Shown piece after piece: positions 54,312 through 61,200 of a stretch of 64,000 nt of DNA. The DNA is taken from positions 310,705 through 374,704 of the forward strand of contig NZ_LMHW01000001.1 in NCBI RefSeq assembly GCF_001428525.1. The letters are read 5' to 3'. The notes beneath the pieces are model-generated. The model was given only the letters and a program-made list of their open reading frames with translations. It was not told where the DNA came from and searched no databases. The translations under genes were made by a program, and so were the position numbers. The first letter of the stretch is position 1. Every line of letters begins with the position of its first letter. The DNA is from Flavobacterium sp. Root186. GTDB taxonomy: Bacteria; Bacteroidota; Bacteroidia; Flavobacteriales; Flavobacteriaceae.

Positions 54312-55292
54312 TTATTTTGATGCTGCTATTGTAAGTGCTTCTGTTATTGCATTTGGACCAAGCGTTAGTTTAAAATCATTGCCTCCGTATGCTTTCGCAC
54401 CTTTCATTGACAAATTTACCGCCTGTTTAAATATCTCTTCTGAAACTGTTTTTCCTTTAAGGAATTCTTCTGCTTCAGTTAATCTCCATGGTTTATGTGC
54501 TACACCGCCCATTGCAAGTCGAACATCATTTATTACATTATTTTTTAAATCTAAAGCCACGGCAACAGAAACTAGTGCAAAAGCATAACTTGTTCTGTCA
54601 CGTACTTTTAAATAATGCACATTTTTGGTGAAATTATTATCCGGAATTTCGACTGAAGTTATCAATTCTTTATTTTCTAAAGTATTGTCTTTTTCGGGTG
54701 TATTTCCAGGCAGGCGATGAAAATCTGTAAATTTTATTTGTCGTTTTCCTTTTGGTCCCTCTACTAAAACAGTTGCATCTAATGCCGCCAATGCCACACA
54801 CATATCACTCGGGTGAACCGCAATGCAGCTATCCGAAGCTCCAAAAATAGCGTGCATTCTGTTAGAACCTCCAATTGCGCCGCAGCCGCTTTTTGGAACT
54901 CTTTTATTGCATGGCATATCCGTATTATAAAAATACGAACAGCGTGTTTTTTGCAGCATATTACCGCCAACGGTTGCCATGTGCCTGATTTGCTGAGATG
55001 CTCCGGCAGCTAAAGCCAAAGCTAACAAAGGATGTTTTTCTTTTATTAATGCGTCTTCGGCAACCTGACTATTTTTAGCTAAGGCTCCTATTGAAACTTT
55101 TCCGGTTAAGAATTCTATTTTTGCAAAATCTAATGCTGTAATGTCAACCAGTTTGTCTGGGGCCACCACATTCTTTTTCATCAAATCTACCAGATTTGTT
55201 CCGCCGGCAATAAACATAGCTTCTTTTTCTTTGCTGATGCTCGATACCGCTGAACTCGAAGATAATGCTTTAATTATTTGAAAATTTTTCAT
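54312..55292 (-). CDS. FAD-binding subunit with extra [4Fe-4S] cysteines, PaoB/YagS-like
   Basis: 326-aa electron-transfer subunit. FAD site FIAGGTNLVDLMK (about 27-39) and ATVGGNMLQKTRC. Four cysteines, Cys118, Cys128, Cys137 and Cys156, lie in an insertion (MPCNKRVPKSGCGAIGG) that in PaoB holds a [4Fe-4S] cluster absent from ordinary xanthine dehydrogenase FAD subunits. Its 5' end overlaps the iron-sulfur subunit gene by 4 nt (ATGA), showing coupled translation. This subunit would pass electrons from molybdenum to FAD and an external acceptor in the periplasm. Confidence 0.93.
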   Translation of the reverse strand: MKNFQIIKALSSSSAVSSISKEKEAMFIAGGTNLVDLMKKNVVAPDKLVDITALDFAKIEFLTGKVSIGALAKNSQVAEDALIKEKHPLLALALAAGASQQIRHMATVGGNMLQKTRCSYFYNTDMPCNKRVPKSGCGAIGGSNRMHAIFGASDSCIAVHPSDMCVALAALDATVLVEGPKGKRQIKFTDFHRLPGNTPEKDNTLENKELITSVEIPDNNFTKNVHYLKVRDRTSYAFALVSVAVALDLKNNVINDVRLAMGGVAHKPWRLTEAEEFLKGKTVSEEIFKQAVNLSMKGAKAYGGNDFKLTLGPNAITEALTIAASK

Positions 55293-55927
55293 AATTCCTT
55301 CCCTCCTTCCTTCACTTCTGTTATGGCATCAACGATATTATGATAAGCACCGCATCGACAGATATTTCCGCTCATGTATTCTCTAATTTCTTCACGACTG
55401 TTGGCGTGACCTTCTTTTATACACGCAATTCCGGACATGATTTGTCCCGGCGTGCAATAACCGCATTGAAATCCGTCGTGTTTAATGAAAGCTTCCTGCA
55501 TTGGGTGCAGTTTTTTTCCTTTTGAAAGTCCTTCGATTGTAGTGACCTGAGCGTTTTGCTGCATAGTTGCCAAAGTTAGACACGACAAAATTCGGGTTCC
55601 GTTTACGTGAACCGTACACGCACCGCATTGTCCGTGATCACAGCCTTTTTTTGTTCCGGTAAGGTGCAATTGTTCTCTTAGTAAATCGAGTAAAGTAGTT
55701 CTTGGCTCGATATTAAGATTGTGTTTTTTGCCATTTACTTCGATAGAAAGCGGTACAGTTTCTAAATACTCCGCTATTTTTTCATCCCACTTATTCTCTG
55801 TAGCCATAACCAGCGAAGGCGGCGCCAGAGCAAGGGCGGTAAAAAGTCCTGATTTTTTTATAAAGTCACGACGGGAATTTGAATCATTCTCTGTTACTTT
55901 ATCTGGATTTGTTTTTTTAGAAGCCAT
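55289..55927 (-). CDS. Tat-exported [2Fe-2S] subunit, PaoA/YagT-like
   Basis: 212-aa iron-sulfur subunit. A twin-arginine signal is visible: SRRDFIKKSGLFTALALA with Arg19-Arg20. The ferredoxin-like cluster uses Cys96, Cys101, Cys104 and Cys116 (GCDHGQCGACTVHVNG); the second cluster uses Cys155, Cys158, Cys190 and Cys192 (FQCGYCTPGQIMSG, GNICRCGAYHNI). First gene of the operon. The signal implies the folded heterotrimer is exported by Tat. A 217-bp gap, in which I identified no promoter, separates it from the divergent desulfurase gene. Confidence 0.95.
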   Translation of the reverse strand: MASKKTNPDKVTENDSNSRRDFIKKSGLFTALALAPPSLVMATENKWDEKIAEYLETVPLSIEVNGKKHNLNIEPRTTLLDLLREQLHLTGTKKGCDHGQCGACTVHVNGTRILSCLTLATMQQNAQVTTIEGLSKGKKLHPMQEAFIKHDGFQCGYCTPGQIMSGIACIKEGHANSREEIREYMSGNICRCGAYHNIVDAITEVKEGGKEL

Positions 55928-56144
55928 TCCATCTCTCTTTTAAATTAGCAAAATATCTTGGGTATTCTAACAAATTTAACAATCTTAATCCACAAAAAGT
56001 TATGAAATTCAAACATTAGGCTTATTTAGAATAATTACAATTTCGCTTTGCGGTTAAAAACATATTCCAATCAGATAGATTTATATTTATTTTTTATTTG
56101 GGAATATTTCAAAATTGTATTTTTACAAGATTAAGCTTTTAATT

Positions 56145-57281
56145 ATGCCCCATCAACAAAATATTTATCTGGACAATAATGCTACAACTCGTATTGATGA
56201 ACGGGTTTTAAAAGCTATGCTTCCGTATTTTACTGATTTTTATGCAAATTCAACAAGCAGACATATTGCAGGATTAACAGTAAACGAAGCTGTCGAAAAT
56301 GCTGCCTGGCAAATTGCTGATTTAATTAATGCGGATGCTGATGAAATTATTTTTACTTCGGGTGCTACCGAAGCCCTAAATCTGGCAATTAAAGGTTTTG
56401 CTGATGAAGATCGAAAACATATAATTACTATCCAGACTGAACACAAAGCGGTTCTTGAAACTTGTCGTTTTATGGAAAGTATTGGCTTTGAAGTCAGCTG
56501 CTTACCTGTTAATAATGAAGGGATTTTAGATCTTAATCTTTTAAATGAAATTATTACAGATAAAACACTGGTTTTCATAGGAATGCTTTCTAATAATGAA
56601 ACAGGTGTCATACAAAATGTCAGCGAAATTTCTACCATTCTTAAAAGTAAAAATGTGCTGTTTTTGTGCGATGCAACTCAGGCGGTTGGAAAAATTCCAA
56701 TTGACGTTAAAACTTTAGGAATTGATCTTTTGACATTGTCCGCGCATAAATTTTACGGACCAAAAGGTATTGGTGCTTTGTACATTTCGGCGAAAGCCAA
56801 ACTAAAATTACTTCCTCAGATTACAGGCGGCGGTCAGCAGCGAAAATTACGCAGCGGAACGCTTAACGTTCCCGGAATTATTGGTTTAGGTAAAGCTGCC
56901 GAAATAGCTGTAAATGAATTAGAAACAGATAAAAATAGGATCGAAATATTACGTAATAAACTAGAAATCGGTTTATTACAATTTGAAAATTCTTTTGTAA
57001 ATGGAAATATTCAAAACCGAATTTACAATACTTCCAATATTTGTTTTCCGGGAGTAAATTCAGAACAGCTTATTATGGCTTTGGGAAATATTTCGGTTTC
57101 GAATGGAGCTTCTTGTTCTGTGGTTACTTCAGAACCTTCACATGTTTTAAAAGCAATGGGATTGTCTGATGAAGAGGCTTTAGGTTCGATTCGGTTTAGT
57201 TTGGGAAGGTTTACTACTTCAAAGGAAATTGATATTGCTGTTGAGCGGGTTTTAAGTCTTGCGGCAAAATTAAAAGTTTAA
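56145..57281 (+). CDS. NifS/IscS-like cysteine desulfurase
   Basis: PLP enzyme, 378 aa, that removes sulfur from cysteine as a persulfide. I take the ATG at 56145 (MPHQQNIYLDNNATTRI), the family's usual beginning, over an ATG 10 codons upstream. PLP lysine Lys202 in LSAHKFYGPKGIG; reactive Cys324 in NGASCSVVTSEPSHVLKAMG; TSGATEALNLAIKG and DATQAVGKIPIDV are also present. It sits inside a molybdenum-hydroxylase gene set, with XdhC across the next repeat. In Rhodobacter capsulatus a NifS-type protein works with XdhC to add the terminal sulfur to the molybdenum cofactor, so this may be a dedicated cofactor sulfurase (inference). A general role in Fe-S assembly is the alternative. Confidence 0.9.
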   Translation: MPHQQNIYLDNNATTRIDERVLKAMLPYFTDFYANSTSRHIAGLTVNEAVENAAWQIADLINADADEIIFTSGATEALNLAIKGFADEDRKHIITIQTEHKAVLETCRFMESIGFEVSCLPVNNEGILDLNLLNEIITDKTLVFIGMLSNNETGVIQNVSEISTILKSKNVLFLCDATQAVGKIPIDVKTLGIDLLTLSAHKFYGPKGIGALYISAKAKLKLLPQITGGGQQRKLRSGTLNVPGIIGLGKAAEIAVNELETDKNRIEILRNKLEIGLLQFENSFVNGNIQNRIYNTSNICFPGVNSEQLIMALGNISVSNGASCSVVTSEPSHVLKAMGLSDEEALGSIRFSLGRFTTSKEIDIAVERVLSLAAKLKV

Positions 57282-57287
57282 TTTTTT

Positions 57288-57503
57288 TAATCTCGCAAAG
57301 TCGCAGAGACGCAAAGTTTTTTTATTAATTGCCTACAGTTTTAACTGGAGGTGGTAATAAATTAAGTTTTAAAAGACTTTAGCCAAACTTCGGCTAGTTT
57401 GGCTAAAGCCTTTTTTATTCTTGCTTAGAACCTCCAGCTAAAGCTGGAGGCAATTGAAATTAAATCTTAAAAAGCTTTGCGTCTCTGCGACTTTGCGAGA
57501 TTA
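57288..57503. repeat. Three-layer nested inverted repeat between desulfurase and MocA-like genes
   Basis: Outer perfect arms of 29 bp (TAATCTCGCAAAGTCGCAGA.. and ..CTGCGACTTTGCGAGATTA), middle arms GCCTACAGTTTTAACTGGAGG against CCTCCAGCTAAAGCTGGAGGC, and an inner hairpin ACTTTAGCCAAAC..GTTTGGCTAAAG. It starts 6 nt after the desulfurase stop and ends 14 nt before the convergent stop. The outer arm is close to that of 34921, while the interior is unrelated. Confidence 0.88.
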
Positions 57504-57517
57504 AAATATATAACCAA

Positions 57518-58138
57518 CTACTCAGAAATTAACTTGTTATAATCTTCTTCGGTATCGATATCAATATTGCCTTTTTCGAAAGGAACGGAATAGACGTCAT
57601 CTAGATACTTTTTAATGATTTTTTTTGCTCCTTCCTGCCCACTCAATTCAAGCAATTCATTAAAATATTTTTTATGGAATAAAACAGGCGTTCCCAAAGT
57701 TTCGGAATAAGCAGAAGCAATAATTCCTTTTCCGGTTTTGTGAGATTCACTAATTAAATTTTCAAAAATTAAACTCGTGACAAAAGGCTGATCACAAACC
57801 GCAAAAATACATTCATCGCAATCGGGTTTTAAAAGCAATAATTCATTTAATCCTTTTACAATTGAAGATAACATTCCGTTTTTCCATTCGGAATTAAAAC
57901 AAATATTTATTTCTGCAGCATTAAGTTGTTTTTCTACTTCATTATGATTTGCACCTGTTACCACTATTACAAATGAATTGGGCACTTTTAGAGCTTCAGA
58001 AATCGTGTTTTTTAAAAGTGTTGATTCTTTATATTCTACTAACTGCTTTGGTCTTCCTAATCTTGAAGAATTGCCTGCTGCCAGAATTATAATAGCAGTT
58101 CTATTTTGAAATTGATCTTTCATAATGAAGTTAGTCAT
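57518..58138 (-). CDS. MocA/MobA-like molybdenum cofactor nucleotidyltransferase
   Basis: 206-aa cytoplasmic nucleotidyltransferase. The nucleotide loop IIILAAGNSSRLGRPKQLV (about 17-35) is the family signature; CDQPFVTSLIF and GTPVLFHKKYF are later motifs. Members attach CMP or GMP to molybdopterin; cytidylation (MocA) fits the xanthine dehydrogenase/PaoC type. The ATG at 58138 overlaps the XdhC stop (ATGAC-TAA); an internal ATG at 58123 is also possible. Translationally coupled to XdhC, so it serves the same molybdoenzyme. Confidence 0.88.
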   Translation of the reverse strand: MTNFIMKDQFQNRTAIIILAAGNSSRLGRPKQLVEYKESTLLKNTISEALKVPNSFVIVVTGANHNEVEKQLNAAEINICFNSEWKNGMLSSIVKGLNELLLLKPDCDECIFAVCDQPFVTSLIFENLISESHKTGKGIIASAYSETLGTPVLFHKKYFNELLELSGQEGAKKIIKKYLDDVYSVPFEKGNIDIDTEEDYNKLISE

Positions 58139-59237
58139 GAATTTTACCTTCTTTATATTTTAGAGAAGTTCCCGTTTTCCCTGCTGAAAAAGCCTTAATC
58201 TCAGATACAATTGAAAGTGCAATTTCTTCTGATGTTTCTGCTCCAATGTCTAATCCAACCGGACTGTAAATTCGTTCCAATTGTTGTTCGCTTACATTAA
58301 ATCCTTCATTTTGAAGATCATCCAGCATTCGGTTTAATTTTGTTTTTGGACCAAGGATTCCAATGTATTGGCAATTTGTTTTTAAAAGTAATTTCAGAAC
58401 CGCTAAATCGTATTTATAATTGTGAGTCATCAAAAGGAAATACGTTTGATTATCAATGATAATATTTTCCAGAAATTCTTCCGGTTTAACCGCATTTACT
58501 TTATTTGCTTTAGGGAAACGTTTTTCTACTGCATGTGTCGCACGTCCGTCGCCAACGGTAATTTTCCAGCCTAAAATTGAGGCTATTTTAACCAAAGGCT
58601 GCACATCGTTTCCTGCTCCGGCAATTACAAGTGAAATTGGAGGATTTATATATTCTATTAATGCTTCGTTTTGGTTTTCCGTTTGAAGTTTTTTTACAAT
58701 TGATGTTTTAGTTTTCAAAACTTCATTTACATCTGAAACTAAATCTAAAACCTCATCATTATGAGACAGAATTTGATTTTCCTGTCTGTAAAAAAGTACC
58801 GTTCCAAGCTGAGCAGCATTTCTTTTCAAAGAAAAAACAGTAACAATTACAGCCTCTTTTCTTTCTAATTCTAATTGCTGTAAATACTGTATCGGATTTT
58901 TTGATACTTCTTCATCAATATATTCAAATAGAATATGAACAATTCCATTGCAGCCAAGCTGTAAACCTACTTCAATATCATCTTCATTATTAGTATTGTA
59001 GGTAATTAGTTTATTTTGTTTTTGATGAATGGACAGCAGTGCTTTTCGTAATGCATCGCCTTCAAGACAGCCGCCGCTTATGGCGCCTGTTAACTCTCCA
59101 TCTTCGGTAACGAGCATGCGTGCTCCGGGCTGGCGATACGAAGATCCTTCAACTTTAACGACTGTTGCCAGAGCTGTTTTTTTTCCTGCCGATCTTGCTT
59201 CTGAATATGCTTTAAGAATTTCGCTGATTTCTTTCAT
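58131..59237 (-). CDS. XdhC/CoxI-family molybdenum cofactor maturation protein
   Basis: 368-aa protein that binds sulfurated molybdenum cofactor and inserts it into xanthine-dehydrogenase-type enzymes. The N-terminal XdhC_CoxI domain carries GSSYRQPGARMLVTEDGE and AISGGCLEGDALRKAL; the C-terminal Rossmann domain has LVIAGAGNDVQPLVKIASIL then WKITVGDGRATHA, and ends IYSPVGLDIGAETSEEIALSI. This is the E. coli PaoD type of chaperone. It is first in a two-gene unit with the MocA-like gene; the target enzyme (52111-55927) is 2.2 kb away on the same strand. Confidence 0.93.
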   Translation of the reverse strand: MKEISEILKAYSEARSAGKKTALATVVKVEGSSYRQPGARMLVTEDGELTGAISGGCLEGDALRKALLSIHQKQNKLITYNTNNEDDIEVGLQLGCNGIVHILFEYIDEEVSKNPIQYLQQLELERKEAVIVTVFSLKRNAAQLGTVLFYRQENQILSHNDEVLDLVSDVNEVLKTKTSIVKKLQTENQNEALIEYINPPISLVIAGAGNDVQPLVKIASILGWKITVGDGRATHAVEKRFPKANKVNAVKPEEFLENIIIDNQTYFLLMTHNYKYDLAVLKLLLKTNCQYIGILGPKTKLNRMLDDLQNEGFNVSEQQLERIYSPVGLDIGAETSEEIALSIVSEIKAFSAGKTGTSLKYKEGKIHD

Positions 59238-59299
59238 AAAAATAAATGTCCATCAACAGAAATTTGTATTGATGATCCTTTGATACTCTAAAAATAAAA

Positions 59300-59346
59300 A
59301 ATATTATAAACTTAAAGGCAGTAAAGCTATTTAAGTTTATAATATT
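59300..59346. promoter_or_regulatory. 17-bp perfect dyad in the XdhC/YegP divergent gap
   Basis: AATATTATAAACTTAAA (59300-59316) and TTTAAGTTTATAATATT (59330-59346) are exact complements around a 13-nt loop. The gap (59238-59479) separates two divergent starts, so this is not a terminator position. It may be an operator for a dimeric regulator or a leader structure. Nothing else was seen in the gap. Confidence 0.5.
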
Positions 59347-59479
59347 CTTAATTAAAAATCTCAAGATTATGCTTAACAAATTCTAAACGATTATTTTTTC
59401 TTACAATATCATTTGTATTATGAAGTTTTGTATTTTTATCAATAGCAAAATATTTTAGTTAACTTAAATAAAAAACTAC

Positions 59480-59812
59480 ATGGGAAAATTTGTAATTACT
59501 AAAAGAACCAATGGTGAATTTCAATTCAATTTAAAAGCTGGTAACGGCCAGACCATTTTGACCAGCGAGGGTTATTCGACAAAAGCAGCGGCCTTAAACG
59601 GAATTGAATCTGTTAAAACAAACTCTCAGGACGATAATCGTTATGACAGAAAAGAATCTAGTAATGGCAAACCCTATTTTAACCTAAAAGCCAGCAACGG
59701 ACAGAATATTGGTGCAAGTGAAATGTACGAAAGCACTTCTGCCAGAGAAAACGGAATCGAGTCAGTAAAAAAGAATGCTCCTGATGCAGATACAGATGAT
59801 CAGACGGCATAA
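59480..59812 (+). CDS. YegP-like protein with two DUF1508 repeats
   Basis: 110 aa made of two homologous halves: GKFVITKRTNGEFQFNLKAG (about 2-50) and RKESSNGKPYFNLKASNGQN (about 54-102). Each has the FNLKA-NGQ-I core and an NGIESVKKN-type helix. The domain is a small beta-rich unit found as tandem pairs; its role is not established. Acidic tail DADTDDQTA. Monocistronic, followed by a shared terminator. Confidence 0.93.
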   Translation: MGKFVITKRTNGEFQFNLKAGNGQTILTSEGYSTKAAALNGIESVKTNSQDDNRYDRKESSNGKPYFNLKASNGQNIGASEMYESTSARENGIESVKKNAPDADTDDQTA

Positions 59813-59836
59813 TTGCAGAAAGATATCAAAAAAAAA

Positions 59837-59857
59837 ACGAGGCTCTAAAGCCTCGTT
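59837..59857. terminator. Bidirectional terminator between the YegP-like and XRE genes
   Basis: AACGAGGCT-CTA-AAGCCTCGTT: a perfect stem flanked by an A-run on the left and a T-run on the right, so it can end transcription from both sides. Confidence 0.93.
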
Positions 59858-59863
59858 TTTAAT

Positions 59864-60253
59864 TTATATTTGACCAAACTTTACTTTATAACGGTCTAGT
59901 TCTTCTTCTGTTTTGTTTAAAAGTTTTTCGAGAAGTTTTATTTTATCTTCATAGAGTTCTTTTAGTGCTTCATCATTGCTGGAATTAATTAATATGCTTC
60001 CGTTGTTACTATTTCCTTTTACGGTATTGTAGTTATTGAAATATCTCTGACTGTCAAAACTTATAATATCTTCTACACTTACTTCTAAAATCCGGGCTAT
60101 TTCTACTAATTTAACGTAGGATAACATCGTTCTTCCTTTTTCTATTTTACTATAACCTGCCTGAGTGACACCAAGTTGATCTGCCATATATTCCTGAGTG
60201 TAATTTTTTAACTCTCTAATGCTTTTGATTTTGTTTTTTATTGAAGTTGCCAT
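59864..60253 (-). CDS. XRE-family transcriptional regulator with C-terminal coiled coil
   Basis: 129-aa DNA-binding protein from the ATG at 60253 (MATSIKNKIKSIRELKNYTQ); an upstream in-frame ATG at 60298 adds 15 residues and is less likely. HTH at about 9-62: YTQEYMADQLGVTQAGYSKI then EKGRTMLSYVKLVEIARILE. After a Ser/Asn-rich linker the tail (about 98-126) is a heptad-rich helix, probably for oligomerisation. No enzyme or ligand domain. Its target is unknown; the small membrane-protein genes 125 bp upstream on the same strand are candidates. Confidence 0.88.
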   Translation of the reverse strand: MATSIKNKIKSIRELKNYTQEYMADQLGVTQAGYSKIEKGRTMLSYVKLVEIARILEVSVEDIISFDSQRYFNNYNTVKGNSNNGSILINSSNDEALKELYEDKIKLLEKLLNKTEEELDRYKVKFGQI

Positions 60254-60377
60254 AAGTTTGATTTGGAGGGAGGGCGTATATAACTTAAACAGCCGCAACT
60301 AAACTTAGGGGGGTATTGCAGCCTTATTTTTTGGGTAATTACAATTCTGTTCCTGTAGGTAGATGAAACAGGATTGT

Positions 60378-60473
60378 TTACTTTTTTCTAATTATAATTA
60401 TGAAACCATATACGAGAGCAATAACTATAAAAGCCAGATCGTAACTGGAAATCTCATTTAATAGTTGGTTCAT
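60378..60473 (-). CDS. Possible 31-residue single-pass membrane peptide
   Basis: ATG at 60473 opens MNQLLNEISSYDLAFIVIAL followed by VYGFIIIIRKK and TAA (60378-60380). It has a short polar N-terminus, one hydrophobic helix (about 13-28) and a basic C-terminus, a sensible topology for a small membrane protein. It starts only 8 nt after the stop of the 134-aa membrane protein, suggesting translation from the same message. I know no homologue. Confidence 0.5.
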   Translation of the reverse strand: MNQLLNEISSYDLAFIVIALVYGFIIIIRKK

Positions 60474-60481
60474 TAGGATAT

Positions 60482-60886
60482 CTAGTTTATTGTATTTAAA
60501 ATCCGTTCGAATTCAAAATTTAAATACTGGTCGATTTGTTTTCCAATCATTGGCCGGTCTAAAGCATTTATTTTTACTTTAGTTTCTTTTTTGTAAATGT
60601 CTTTTACAATCACAAAATAGTCAAATTCTGTCTTGTTGTTAAACCGCAGAATAATCAAAAAAGAATAGCATAATAAAGTTGGAATTAAGTAATACAGCTC
60701 CATTACATTGGTAAAAATCATGCAATAATAGGCTAAAACTGTTACGGCCATAAAAGCGCCATTTTCAAAAAGATAAGTTTTCTTTTTTTTGAGCAGTCCA
60801 AGTTCTACAATTTCATTAAAATTGTACTGCCATTGTTTTGACCCGTACTGAAACTGTACCTGATCGTGAGTGAGGGAAATGAACAT
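60482..60886 (-). CDS. Two-helix membrane protein of unknown function
   Basis: 134 aa. A polar, PH-domain-like opening (MFISLTHDQVQFQYGSKQW..FNEIVELGLLKKKK) precedes two membrane helices (about 44-61, GAFMAVTVLAYYCMIFTN; about 64-80, LYYLIPTLLCYSFLIIL). A soluble tail (82-134) contains FDYFVIVKDIYKKETKVKIN and a conserved-looking QIDQYLNFEFERILN. I do not recognise a family. The 258-bp stretch upstream (60887-61144) shows no gene. Confidence 0.7.
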   Translation of the reverse strand: MFISLTHDQVQFQYGSKQWQYNFNEIVELGLLKKKKTYLFENGAFMAVTVLAYYCMIFTNVMELYYLIPTLLCYSFLIILRFNNKTEFDYFVIVKDIYKKETKVKINALDRPMIGKQIDQYLNFEFERILNTIN

Positions 60887-61144
60887 AATGATAAATAATT
60901 AAATCTTTTAAAGAAAACCTGGTGAGAAAGCTTTCTTTAAAAATGTTTTCGGCTTAAAATGAATACATTTGAAATGCTGCAGTGGTAAACAGCACATCAT
61001 TTCGCAATATTACGCATAATCAGCTTTTTTTTCTTACAAGTCAGCTTATAGAATATAACCAGAGGTTGTAATTAAATCTAATTATAAATTTTACCTTATG
61101 ATTTAAAAATTCAATATGGCGTTTTACTTATATAAGTAATACAT

Positions 61145-61179
61145 AAAAAAAGCCACTCCTTTTATGAGGAATGGCTTTT
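61145..61179 (-). terminator. Rho-independent terminator of the GH43-GH27 unit
   Basis: Read on the minus strand: AAAGCCATTCC, a 7-nt loop, then GGAGTGGCTTTTTTT; the stem contains one or two G-T pairs and a T-run follows. It lies about 25-55 nt after the GH43 stop. Confidence 0.85.
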
Positions 61180-61200
61180 AGAAAGGATAAAGTTACAAAA

